Positions 5,459 through 12,248 of a DNA stretch of 12,720 nucleotides are shown piece by piece. The stretch's first letter is position 1; each line of letters opens with the position of its first letter. A program made the translations under genes and the position numbers. This DNA is from Baffinella frigidus (Eukaryota > Cryptophyceae > Cryptomonadales > Baffinellaceae), in assembly GCA_026770585.1 (NCBI GenBank), contig MU646702.1, positions 315,622-328,341 of the forward strand. The letters are read 5' to 3'. Below the pieces are notes generated by a model that saw nothing but the letters and a program-made list of their open reading frames with translations, was not told the DNA's origin and did no database searches.

Positions 5459-5579
5459 CAGGGATACCTCGCTCATAAGAAACCAACCCCCCCTAGCTAG
5501 GACCCAACAGTAGGCCTATGCCTAGGGCCTTACGGTGGTCCTAAGGGGGGGGCGGTTTCTTATGAGCGAGGTACCCCTG
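5459..5579. mobile_element. Family 1 MITE (E13)
   Basis: Full length, TA flanked, arms CAGGGATACCTCGCTCATAA and TTATGAGCGAGGTACCCCTG. Confidence 0.9.
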
Positions 5580-5600
5580 TAGGCTCTACGGGTATCTCAG

Positions 5601-5688
5601 GACGCAAGGTTATGAGCACGCACTGTAGCGCTCACAAGGCGCAAGGTTATTAGCACGCACTGTAGCGCTCACAAGGCAAGGTTATGAG
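5601..5688 (+). repeat. 37-bp tandem repeat
   Basis: GCAAGGTTATGAGCACGCAC followed by TGTAGCGCTCACAAGG starts at 5604 and 5641, with a partial third copy at 5676. Each unit contains AGCGCT and a GAGC/GCTC inverted pair. Confidence 0.85.
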
Positions 5689-5724
5689 GTCGACGCGAGC
5701 CTCGAAGACTCCTGTGCGCGATAC

Positions 5725-5823
5725 CCCTTAAGTGCCCAGGTAGTCAAATTTGAGGGCCAAGAGGTCCTAGGCAGGTCCTAGGGCCCTACCGTAGGGCGTA
5801 TGAGCCTACTGGCCACTTAGGGG
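5725..5823 (+). mobile_element. Family 2 MITE, copy a
   Basis: A 99-bp element with ends CCCTTAAGTGCCCAGG and CTGGCCACTTAGGGG. The middle, GGTCCTAGGCAGGTCCTAGG plus GCCCTAC, is conserved in 11255-11353 and, reversed, in 11519-11616. The flanks carry AT. Non-coding. Confidence 0.8.
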
Positions 5824-5834
5824 ATATCCGATGG

Positions 5835-5915
5835 ATGCTGTGGGGTAAGAAGGGGCAGACCAATCTCGATGACTATGTCGTCATTCTCGACGACGACCAA
5901 CGGCTGGGGCTGTGA
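5835..5915 (+). CDS. Possible short coding remnant (26 codons)
   Basis: ATG to TGA reads MLWGKKGQTNLDDYVVILDD and then DQRLGL. The part from QTNLDDYVV to the stop has coding-like codon choice (GAC, CTC, GTC) and follows a GGGGCAG that could be a 3' splice site, so it may be a terminal exon rather than a 26-residue gene. It lies directly after family 2 copy a and just before the hairpin at 5931. No family is recognised and no partner exon was found. It could be chance. Confidence 0.2.
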   Translation: MLWGKKGQTNLDDYVVILDDDQRLGL

Positions 5916-5930
5916 ATCTCAGCCTCTGGG

Positions 5931-5995
5931 GATATTGCCCCATGTAGGATCCAGGACGTGACAAGTCACTCCAGGATCCTACATGGGGTAATATC
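5931..5995. mobile_element. 65-bp near-perfect hairpin
   Basis: 22-bp arms (GATATTGCCCCATGTAGGAT plus CC, and its complement with one mismatch) enclose a second palindrome GTGACAAGTCAC. It is flanked by the direct repeat ATCTCAGCCTC (about 5916-5926 and 5993-6003), suggesting a long target duplication and an insertion. Confidence 0.7.
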
Positions 5996-6013
5996 TCAGC
6001 CTCGCGTGCAGTA

Positions 6014-6434
6014 CAGGGGTACCTCGCTCATAAGAAACCGCCATTCCCTAGGGCCCTACAGTAGGCCTATGCCTATGGCCCTACGGTGGTCCTAGGGGGG
6101 GTGCGGTTTCTCATGATCGAGGTACCCCTGTACGCTCGAAAATGGGGGTGAAGCTGCAGGGGCGCACGGCAGAAAAAAGGTATCCAGAATCGACGCTTGG
6201 TCAAGGATCAGGCGACGACAGCTACAGGGGTACCTCGCTCATAAGAAACCGCCTCCTCCTAGGACCCTACGGTAGGCCTATGCCTATGGCCCTACGGTGG
6301 TCCTAGGGGGGGTGCGGTTTCTCATGATCGAGGTACCCCTGTACGCTCGAAAATGGGGGTGAAGCTGCAGGGGCGCACGGCAGAAAAAAGGTATCCAGAA
6401 TCGACGCTTGATCAAGGATCAGGTGACGACAGCT
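6014..6434 (+). repeat. 211-bp tandem duplication carrying MITEs E14 and E15
   Basis: Two nearly identical units start at 6014 and 6225. Each contains a family 1 element (6014-6130 and 6225-6341, both with the shared arm change TCATGATCGAGG) and a 94-bp spacer with AATGGGGGTGAAGCTGCAGG and AGAAAAAAGGTATCCAGAAT. The second element was copied, not newly transposed. The spacer motif also occurs at about 4790. Confidence 0.85.
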
Positions 6435-6450
6435 ACATGTACGAGAGCTA

Positions 6451-6570
6451 CAGGGGTACCTCGCTCATCAGAAAGCGCCTCCCCCTAGGATCCTACAGTA
6501 GCCCTATGCCTCGGGCCATACGGTGGTCCTAGTAGGGGGGGGGCAGTTTCTTATGATCGAGGTACCTTTG
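6451..6570. mobile_element. Family 1 MITE, degenerate (E16)
   Basis: The left end is complete (CAGGGGTACCTCGCTCATCA). The right end decays to TATGATCGAGGTACCTTTG. It shares the GATCGAGG change with E14 and E15, so belongs to the same sublineage. Confidence 0.8.
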
Positions 6571-6689
6571 AACACCAGGGGGATGCCGTTAGGTCCTTTT
6601 TAGGTCCTTGAGGTTCTTGGAGCTCCCAACATAGGCGGACACCGGAGCTGATTCTGCAGAAAAGCCATGCTTCCTTTCGCAGGCGGGCC

Positions 6690-7020
6690 ATCCGCGGGGA
6701 AAGCCTCGGCGGCAAGAGGCGCAACGTGGGAGGCGACGACAGCCACGAGAGCTACACAAGGGGGAAGCCCGGGTGAGGCTCCCACGCAACGTGGGAGGAG
6801 AGGGCGAGGCATGCGGGTATCTAGGCTCTACGGGTATCTCGTCCGCGGGAAAGCCTCCCGACGGCAAAACGGGGAAAGCTTCCACGGCAAGAGGCGCAAC
6901 GTGGGAGGGAGGGCGGGGGACGAGAGCTACACCAGGGGGGGGGGCATGCGGGAGGCTCAGGCGGGGAGAGCCTAACGGCGAGAGGCGCACACTGGTAGGG
7001 GAGGGCGAGGCAAGCGCTCG
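6690..7020 (+). repeat. Degenerate GC-rich tandem repeat R3
   Basis: GGCAAGAGGCGCAACGTGGG, with AGGCATGCGGGTATCTA and CGACGAGAGCTACAC variants, recurs at roughly 80-100 bp spacing (about 6711, 6781, 6890, 6976). The long open frames crossing it on both strands follow from high GC and repetition and have low-complexity Arg/Gly/Pro/Ser content, so no gene is called. 6571-6689 has nothing recognisable. Confidence 0.65.
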
Positions 7021-7519
7021 ACACGAGAAGATGGGTCTGTCATGTGAATCCTGGCGTGCAGTGAGCTCGGAACATCGCAATGGGTATGCTTGCTGCTTCA
7101 CAGGATTCCAGCTGCTCGCAATGAGCTCGCGTACTTCTCAGAGGCATTGCAGCGTGCACATTTTGACAAACTGAACCGTTCAGGTCAACACCTGGTACGT
7201 GGCATCCTGACCAGACAATTGTATGCGCATGTGAACGGACGAGCCCAGCGCCTCCTGAGCTCTCGAGCAAGCCATCGCCACATGCGTGTGTCTGAATGAA
7301 TAATGTCGAAAAGAGCTCAGAAGTGAAAAAGAGAATGGACATGGCTTGCAACATCTCTACATGTTGAGGATCAAGGCAAGGGCGGCAGGAAGACACGAGG
7401 CGGTTTTTTTTGTGATCAGACTTTACGACTTAACATCAAGCACCGACCGAGAGCTCCGCCTCGCACTTTTGGTGATCCACCGGCGCGACGTCGCCCCCCC
7501 AGGTCCACGAGCGGAACAT
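7021..7519. other. 3' flank of minus-strand gene, no gene seen
   Basis: Lower-GC, non-repetitive sequence with no family 1 or 2 element. Open frames on both strands lack coding-like composition. It probably contains the 3' untranslated region of the gene ending at 7520. No polyadenylation motif can be assigned. Confidence 0.5.
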
Positions 7520-7690
7520 TTACTCGTAGAGGGACTTGGTGTAGGTGGCGGTGGCCGCAACGTACGCGTCGCGGGCAGCCTTGTACGGGCCGGTAGCGAG
7601 CTTGAGCTGGTTGGCCGCCTTGAGGTAGGCGTTACGGGTCTCGCGGTAGGTACCGGCGTAGTCCTCGAGGTCGAAAAGCTTGGAGAGCAT
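7520..7690 (-). CDS. Terminal exon of unrecognised small protein
   Basis: On the minus strand an exon follows a good acceptor (CCCCTTTGCCCTCAG, 7705-7691) and begins ATGCTCTCCAAG. It reads MLSKLFDLEDYAGTYRETRN, then AYLKAANQLKLATGPYKA, then ARDAYVAATATYTKSLYE and TAA. Third positions are overwhelmingly G or C, much stronger bias than the surroundings, so coding is likely. The sequence is helix-prone, with regularly spaced Ala, Tyr, Lys and Leu and no signal peptide or membrane segment. A quasi-repeat is visible: Tyr-x(4)-Arg-x-Ala-Tyr, then Tyr-Lys-Ala-Ala-Arg-x-Ala-Tyr. The ATG is the first codon after the acceptor, so it may be the true start of a 56-residue protein behind a 5'UTR intron. 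A donor AAG|GTCTGC at 7859/7858 would give a 168-bp intron and a leader starting near 7890. Otherwise it is the last exon of a longer protein. I do not recognise the family. Confidence 0.65.
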   Translation of the reverse strand: MLSKLFDLEDYAGTYRETRNAYLKAANQLKLATGPYKAARDAYVAATATYTKSLYE

Positions 7691-7858
7691 CTGAGGGCAA
7701 AGGGGGGCAAGGTCAGCACCAAGAACGGGGAGACTCCGCGCCGCCACCGCCACATCCACATCGTCGGGCACGAGAGCGCTGTACGTTGGCGCAAGCAACA
7801 AGAAACTCGGAGGGAGGGGAAACAGGGGAACAACGAAACCGTGGCAAGGGAAGCAGAC

Positions 7859-8219
7859 CTTGATGTGAAGAGACGAGCAAATCGGCGAAGGGGTTTTCAG
7901 ATTCGATTTGGGGATTCATTGGGGGGTGGCATTCAAAAGTCAATTTTCAAAGAAACGGTATCCACAAGTCAATTTTGAGGGGAAAAGGCTCCAAAAACGA
8001 CCAATGGCTCCAAAAACGTCTTAGGAATTCCCTCAAGTGGCCCGAAATCAGCCAACTCCAACATTTTTTGGAGTGCAAATCGGGGGTGAGAATGGTTGAC
8101 TGAAATCGCGGGCAGAATTAGTCGACGCGCGATCGAAAACGTTTCTATTTTCGGGTTTTAGAATTTTAAATCGACAGAAAAGGCCGAGTCGACCCTCGAT
8201 TCTCTCTTCACTTCCCAGA
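7859..8219. promoter_or_regulatory. Putative bidirectional promoter region
   Basis: This AT-richer interval separates the 5' sides of two divergent genes (minus 7690-7520, plus 8220-8852). It contains a CCAAT (8010-8014), two AAGTCAATTTT motifs (7937, 7966), two GGCTCCAAAAACG motifs (7988, 8006) and an ACTCCA...TGGAGT inverted pair near 8055. Both proposed leaders contain a similar TCTCTTCAC-(A/T)-TC stretch just before their donors. No TATA box is assigned. Confidence 0.4.
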
Positions 8220-8852
8220 ATGTAAGTCCGACGTCCCCGTTCCCTGGCCCTGCCCCCGCGCCCTGGGCGCTTGACTGGCCGGCCTTCTGTCGTGGGCAGC
8301 GGGAGCGACGCTAGCGAGGGCCTCTGCTGGTTTGCGCGGCGGCGCGTGCGGCGGAAGCGGGGGAGATCAGCTGGACAACCTTGGCTTTGATCCAGAGGAT
8401 TCCCAAGGGTCGGGACGCTCGGGAGCTCATCTCTGGGGCCTGCGCGGGCGTCCGCTCCTGGCTCGTCGCCTTGCAACGCGGGCGTTGACAGCGACACAGC
8501 CAGTGAGGGTGTTGCACACGATGTTGTGGGGCAGCGTACAGACGTTGACCATCGACTTGCCCCTGCAGGTTCGCCATCCTCAACGAGTACGTTAACACCA
8601 TCAACACCTGGGCCGAGCCCCGCAACGCCGAGGGCGTGACCTCCAACACCGTCATCGATTCCAACGATGAGGTGTGCAGCCTGTCCAACCATCCCTTTCT
8701 TGCCCACATCTTTCTGCCTCTGCTCCCTCTTCCGGATTTAGAACTTAGGGACCCTGGCCCACGCTGTGACTGCAGAAGATCTGACGACCTCCCCTGTACG
8801 TTGGCAGCCCCCCTGCAACAACCAGCAGCGCATGAACATCCGTGGCTATTAA
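8220..8852 (+). CDS. 49-residue protein with intron-split start codon; join 8220-8221, 8569-8671, 8808-8852
   Basis: Exon 8569-8671 follows TTGCCCCTGCAG and reads (G)FAILNEYVNTINTWAEPRN, then AEGVTSNTVIDSNDE, with a donor GAG|GTGTGC. The last exon, 8808-8852, follows TTGGCAG and reads PPCNNQQRMNIRGY, then TAA, in phase after a 136-bp intron. Upstream, a consensus donor AGAAT|GTAAGT (8222) supplies AT. Joined to G8569 it makes ATG followed by TTC GCC ATC, a 49-residue protein starting MFAILNEYVN. Third positions are almost entirely G or C. All splice sites are GT-AG. The pre-mRNA reads ATG-TAA across the donor. The protein is acidic in the middle, with no membrane helix or known motif; I do not recognise it. 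The exon 8569-8671 is well supported, the last exon moderately. The split start is inferred: an upstream coding exon elsewhere is the alternative, but none was found in 8230-8568. Confidence 0.6.
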
Positions 8853-9354
8853 ACGTCGCGCGGTTGATGTCGCCTGGGGACACGGGTGTTCAGGGAACTG
8901 GCGCCTCGTGTGAAAAATAGATTCTGTCAAAAAATCATTTCTCGTGTATGCATGCATGCGGCGGTGCTCTTGCTCTCGTCGGCTCTGGCCACATGCGGGG
9001 TTCTCTGTCGCTGCGTGTGCTCGGTTGCGAGCGTTACTTTCTCCAGCAGGACTGTGAAGCAGTGATTTTTCTGGAAGCGCGCATTTTGCAGTGTTTGCGT
9101 TGCTTCAGCGGAACGCGTCGCATGCATGCACTTGAGCGATCGTGACGGTGCTCTGCAGGCACCTACATCTGCATAGGAGTCCTGTTGCAGTCTCCTGCGA
9201 TGGGTATGGGGGGGGTGTCTCCATGCTGGCTCTGGCCTGCGTTGAGCAAACACGCATATCCCCCTGAGGTGCCAGAAGGCACGAAGCTTCGTAGCCTGCT
9301 CCTCAACCTCGGAAGCAACCGAAGCCTTTCCGCTCATCTGCACATCAATAGGGT
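8853..9354. other. 3' flank of plus-strand gene, no confident gene
   Basis: Unique sequence with two GCATGCATGC-type palindromes (about 8948 and 9120) and a CGAAGCTTCG palindrome (about 9284). A minus-strand frame starting at 9343 (MQMSGKASVASEVEEQATKL) looks protein-like for about 28 codons, then turns low in coding signal. It could be a first exon with a donor near 9260, but nothing downstream confirms it. Confidence 0.4.
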
Positions 9355-9598
9355 AACGTCCTGAGAACCGGCTAGTTGGGCCTACGGTAGGCCGTAGGGC
9401 TCGTAGGACCCCCCCCTACAGGGGTACCTCGATTACAACAAAACGCCTCCCCGTAGGACCCTACAGTAGGCCTATGCCTGGGGCCCTATGGTCGTCCTAG
9501 GGGGGGTTACGTTTTCTTGTAATCGAGGTACCCCTGTAGGGCCCTACGGCCTATCGTAGGCAATACCGTAGGCTCAACTACCCGGTTTTCAGGGCGTT
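9355..9598. mobile_element. Family 3 palindromic element, interrupted by E17
   Basis: The left arm AACGTCCTGAGAACCGGCTA, GTTGGGCCTACGGTAGGCCG and TAGGGC is complementary to the right arm ending at about 9598 (CCGGTTTTCAGGGCGTT), apart from a 12-bp insertion in the right arm. The centre is occupied by E17. A solo right arm lies at 1462-1510. Confidence 0.65.
9419..9536. mobile_element. Family 1 variant MITE (E17)
   Basis: Same variant arms as E12 (CAGGGGTACCTCGATTACAA and TTGTAATCGAGGTACCCCTG), TA on both sides, sitting at the centre of the family 3 palindrome. Together with E12 it defines a subfamily in which both arms changed together. Confidence 0.88.
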
Positions 9599-9632
9599 GG
9601 CCTACGAACATGTCGTCGTGCTGTTAACAGTA

Positions 9633-9748
9633 CAGAGGTACCTCGCTCATGAGACAGCGCCCCATCCTAGGACCCTAGAGTACCACCATGCCCAGGGTCC
9701 TATGGTGGTCCCAGGGGGGGGCGGTTTCTTATGAGCGAGGTACCCCTG
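9633..9748. mobile_element. Family 1 MITE (E18)
   Basis: Full length, TA on both sides. The left arm has CAGAGGTACCTCGCTCATGA; the right arm is near consensus. Confidence 0.88.
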
Positions 9749-9781
9749 TACATGTCCTTTCAGGATTGGCGGTCTGGTACT

Positions 9782-9942
9782 GAGGTGCCTCGCTCATAGT
9801 ATGGTACAGGGGCACCTCACTCATGAGAAAGCACCCCCCCCTCTCGGGACCACCACCGGGCCCTAGAGCTAGGCATTTGCCTACAGTACATGAACTGTAG
9901 GGTCCTGGGAGGGGGCGTTTTCTTATGAGCGACGTAGCCCTG
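9782..9942. mobile_element. Family 1 MITE (E19, 9807-9942) with adjacent left-arm fragment
   Basis: The fragment GAGGTGCCTCGCTCATAG (about 9782-9799) is a truncated left arm. The full element starts at 9807 with CAGGGGCACCTCACTCATGA and ends TTATGAGCGACGTAGCCCTG, TA on both sides. Its arms are more mutated than most. Confidence 0.82.
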
Positions 9943-9996
9943 TAGCCTCCGTGGAGGGCGTGGTGGTGCATGACGCACGGACACTCTTCGACTGAT

Positions 9997-10078
9997 GTGA
10001 GGCGGGCCCATCCCGGACCCGGACACCCTTGGAGCCCTTTTCCCCTGAGGCGGGCCCATCCCGGACCCGGTCCTCACA
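9997..10078 (-). repeat. Dispersed GC-rich repeat R4, two tandem units
   Basis: TGAGGCGGGCCCATCCCGGA and CCCGG occur at about 9998 and 10046. The reverse complement (GTGAGGACCGGGTCC, then GGGCCCGCCTC, then AAAAGGGCTCCAAGGGTG) matches 11192-11246. No function assigned. Confidence 0.7.
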
Positions 10079-10177
10079 ACTGAGCCCGTGTGAGCAGACG
10101 GGCCCGCATCGGGATGGTGCGATGAGATCCGAAAGGAAGCATGGCCTTTCTGCAGGATAAGTTCCGGTGTCCGCCTA

Positions 10178-10294
10178 CAGGGGTACCTCGCTCATAAGAA
10201 ACCGCCCCCCCCTAGGACCCTACAGTAGGACCATGCCTAGGGCCCTACGGTGGTCCTAGGGGGGGGTGCGGTTTCTTATGAGCGGGTACCCCTG
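10178..10294. mobile_element. Family 1 MITE inserted in repeat R2 (E20)
   Basis: The 117-bp element begins CAGGGGTACCTCGCTCATAA and ends GTACCCCTG, with a small deletion in the right arm (GAGCGGGTACC). It interrupts R2 at TA: left flank GTGTCCGCCTA, right flank TATGTTGGGAGCTCG. The empty copy at 5200-5224 reads CCGCCTATGTTGTGAGCTCG, so TA was duplicated and the element starts at CAGGGG. Confidence 0.93.
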
Positions 10295-10486
10295 TATGTT
10301 GGGAGCTCGAAGCACCTAACGGACCTGACGGGCTCACAGCCCCTCGGACCTGCAGTGCACGCCCAGCCGGCTGTGAATCCCTCTCGCCCTAAAGTCATCA
10401 CCCGAGGCGGGCCCGTCCGGAGCCCGAACAGGGGTACCTCGCTCATAAGAAACCGCCCCCCCCCCTAGGACCTCCATGGGGCCCTA

Positions 10487-10941
10487 CAGGGGTACCTCAA
10501 CTATCATAAGGAACGGTCGCCATAAGGAACAGGGCGTTTTTGGTGTCTGAGTTCCTCAATAAATAAGCAACGGGGGGCGGGCGTTCCCACTGAGTTCCTC
10601 AATAATTAAGAAACAGAGGGGGGGCGTTTCCACGGAGTTTCTTAATAAACAAGGAACGGAAGGTCGAATTTCGTCAAATCCTTGGGAGGATGAGTGGTAG
10701 GAACCTCGAAACCCTCAAAGATCGGTGGTAGGGACCTCAAAACCCTGAAACCCCCCAAAATTTGCTAACGTTTCGGGCAAAAAAATCCTTAATAAATAAG
10801 GAAGAGAGGACGGGCGTTTCCACGGAGTTTCTTCATAATTAAGGAAGGGAGGGCGGGCGTTTCCACCGAGTTCCTTAATAATTAAGGAACGGAGGGCGGG
10901 CATTTTCAGATCTCCGGTTCCTTCAGAACGAGGTACCCCTG
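10487..10941. mobile_element. Long family 1-related element (E22) with 43-bp minisatellite
   Basis: Ends CAGGGGTACCTCAACTATCA and TTCAGAACGAGGTACCCCTG, TA on both sides. The inside holds three plus three 43-bp units starting near 10549, 10592, 10635, 10782, 10825 and 10868. The best units contain the palindrome GTTCCTTAATAATTAAGGAA C and the motif GGAGGGCGGGCGTTTCCAC. The central 10664-10780 has two GGTGGTAGG-(A/G)-ACCTC-AAACCCT units. Confidence 0.82.
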
Positions 10942-11005
10942 TACATGTAGGCATAGGCCTACTGTAGCGTCCTAGAGGGGGAGGCGGTTTCTTATGAGTG
11001 AGGTA

Positions 11006-11122
11006 CAGGGGTACCTCGCTCATAAGAAAACGCACCCCCCCTAGGACCACCATAGGGCCCTACGCATAGGCCTACTGTAGGGCCCCAGGGTGGGGCGGTT
11101 TCTTATGAGCGAGGTACCCCTG
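11006..11122. mobile_element. Family 1 MITE nested in the end of E21 (E23)
   Basis: Full 117-bp element with CAGGGGTACCTCGCTCATAA and TTATGAGCGAGGTACCCCTG. The flanks GAGTGAGGTA on the left and TACCCCTGTA on the right rebuild one family 1 terminus, with TA duplicated. Confidence 0.92.
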
Positions 11123-11191
11123 TACCCCTGTACTCACGCCGGCTGGCTGGACACCCTTGGCTTTGGCGCGGGCGTGTCCCAAGGTGCACAC

Positions 11192-11246
11192 TGTGAGGAC
11201 CGGGTCCTGGACGGGCCCGCCTCGGGCAAAAGGGCTCCAAGGGTGA
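11192..11246 (+). repeat. Dispersed repeat R4, inverted single copy
   Basis: TGTGAGGACCGGGTCCTGGA, CGGGCCCGCCTCGGGC and AAAAGGGCTCCAAGGGTG match the complement of 9997-10078. 11131-11191 has a CACCCTTGGCTTTGG/CCCAAGGTG inverted pair and no gene. Confidence 0.65.
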
Positions 11247-11254
11247 GCGCCTAT

Positions 11255-11353
11255 CCCTTAAGTGACCAGGCCTCCAAATTTGAGGGCCTAGAGGTCCTAG
11301 GCAGGTCCTAGGGCCCTACGGTAGGGCGTATGAGCCTACTGGGCACTTATGGG
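11255..11353 (+). mobile_element. Family 2 MITE, copy b
   Basis: Begins CCCTTAAGTGACCAGG, ends CTGGGCACTTATGGG, AT on both sides. Same orientation and interior as the copy at 5725-5823, about 90 percent alike by eye. Confidence 0.85.
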
Positions 11354-11416
11354 ATAAATAGTTGTAAGGAATCCTCCTGCCCTGCACCCTTGAGCCTTGC
11401 CTCTGCGCCAACCATA

Positions 11417-11634
11417 CAGGGGTACCTCACTCATAAGAAACGCCCACCCCCCTAGGATCACCATAGGGCCTTAGGCATAGGCCTACTGTAGGGTCCTAGG
11501 GAGGAAGCGGTTTCTTATCCCTTAAGTGACCAGTAGGATTATACGCCCTACCGTAGGGCCCTAGGACCTGCCTAGGGGTTCCACGGGCGATTATTCACCC
11601 GTTGGTCACTTAAGGGATGAGCGAGGTACCCCTG
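11417..11634. mobile_element. Family 1 MITE containing a family 2 element (E24)
   Basis: Left end CAGGGGTACCTCACTCATAA, right end GAGCGAGGTACCCCTG, TA on both sides. The right arm is split between TTTCTTAT and ATGAGCGAGG by the family 2 copy at 11519-11616. Without the insert it is 118 bp. Confidence 0.92.
11519..11616 (-). mobile_element. Family 2 MITE, copy c (nested)
   Basis: Ends CCCTTAAGTGACCAGT and TTGGTCACTTAAGGG with AT duplicated on both sides (11517-11518, 11617-11618). The core GGGCCCTAGGACCTGCCTAG is the reverse complement of the other two copies, while the right part has diverged. It is younger than its host E24. Confidence 0.9.
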
Positions 11635-11636
11635 TA

Positions 11637-11850
11637 CCCACGAGCTGTGTGCCCTCAACGGGGCAGAGGCGAGGTTGATTAAGTTGTCTAACACGTGTGA
11701 ACGCTACTGGGGCCCTCACTTACCAGTCAACTCTCTCTACTTAGGAGGCCTAAGTGAATCTACTTCGAAGGCCTAAGTGGCGTCCTCATAACCTTGCGTC
11801 CTTACATGCCCTTAGAGCCTAGATACCCACAACACGACCGCTTCACGCTC
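11637..11850. other. Unique stretch, no gene seen
   Basis: Low-repeat sequence with two GGCCTAAGTG motifs in TACTTAGGAGGCCTAAGTG and CGAAGGCCTAAGTG (about 11739-11779). CATAACCTTGCGTCC (about 11788) recalls, inverted, the GGACGCAAGGTTATG at 5600-5614. No credible frame. Confidence 0.5.
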
Positions 11851-11975
11851 CAGGGGTACCTAGCTCATAAGAAAGCGCCTTGCCCTGGGACCTTTCAGTA
11901 GGCCTAGGACTAGCTAGGGCCTTATGGTGGCCCTAGCTAGGAGAGTTGCAGTTTCTTATGAGCGAGGTACCCCTG
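11851..11975. mobile_element. Family 1 MITE (E25)
   Basis: CAGGGGTACCTAGCTCATAA to TTATGAGCGAGGTACCCCTG. The left flank is TC rather than TA. The interior has duplicated CTAGCTAGG motifs. Confidence 0.85.
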
Positions 11976-11977
11976 TA

Positions 11978-12094
11978 CAGGGATACCTCGCTCATAAGAA
12001 AACGCCCACCCCTTAGGACCTCCATAGGGCCCTAGGCATAGTCCTACTGTAGGGTCCTAGGAGGAGGCGGTTTCTTATGAGCGAGGTACCCCTG
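11978..12094. mobile_element. Family 1 MITE abutting E25 (E26)
   Basis: CAGGGATACCTCGCTCATAA to TTATGAGCGAGGTACCCCTG, sharing the single TA at 11976-11977 with E25, so one element landed at the other's edge. 12095-12248 has no gene, only a weak CAGGGATATCTGGGCTAC resemblance to a family 1 end at about 12205. Confidence 0.9.
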
Positions 12095-12248
12095 TAAGGA
12101 GAGAGGTGGGACGAACCCCGAGCGTGCCGCGGCCTGGCAAATGCACTTCAGTTCATGTTCACGGTGTGCATGATTGTGCCAAGATCTCCCTGCGAGGCGC
12201 ACATACAGGGATATCTGGGCTACATGGGGTACCTGAGGTGATGTGCTA

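Larger units (their letters stand above)
10429..11130. mobile_element. Outer family 1 MITE of a three-element nest (E21)
   Basis: The left half lies at 10429-10484, the right half at 10944-11003, and the last eight bases (ACCCCTG with the target T) end at 11130. E22 is inserted at a TA in the centre and E23 at the TA of the terminal GGTACCCCTG. Removing both inserts and their duplicated TAs leaves an element of about 126 bp with normal arms. Confidence 0.85.

Noticed and set aside
6589-7174. Long open frames of 100-170 codons on both strands
   Set aside because: They cross a GC-rich tandem repeat, have Pro/Ser/Arg/Gly-rich low-complexity translations and no conserved motif.
7346-7978. Plus-strand 210-codon open frame
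   Set aside because: It is the antisense of the GC3-rich minus-strand exon at 7520-7690, whose splice acceptor and composition support the minus strand.
8048-8883. Minus-strand open frames of 190-219 codons
   Set aside because: They are antisense to the plus-strand exons and introns at 8220-8852 and lack coding character.
8927-9343. 138-codon minus-strand gene
   Set aside because: Only the first 28 or so residues look protein-like; later codons are Cys/His/Arg-rich with no bias, and no partner exon was found. At best a first exon.
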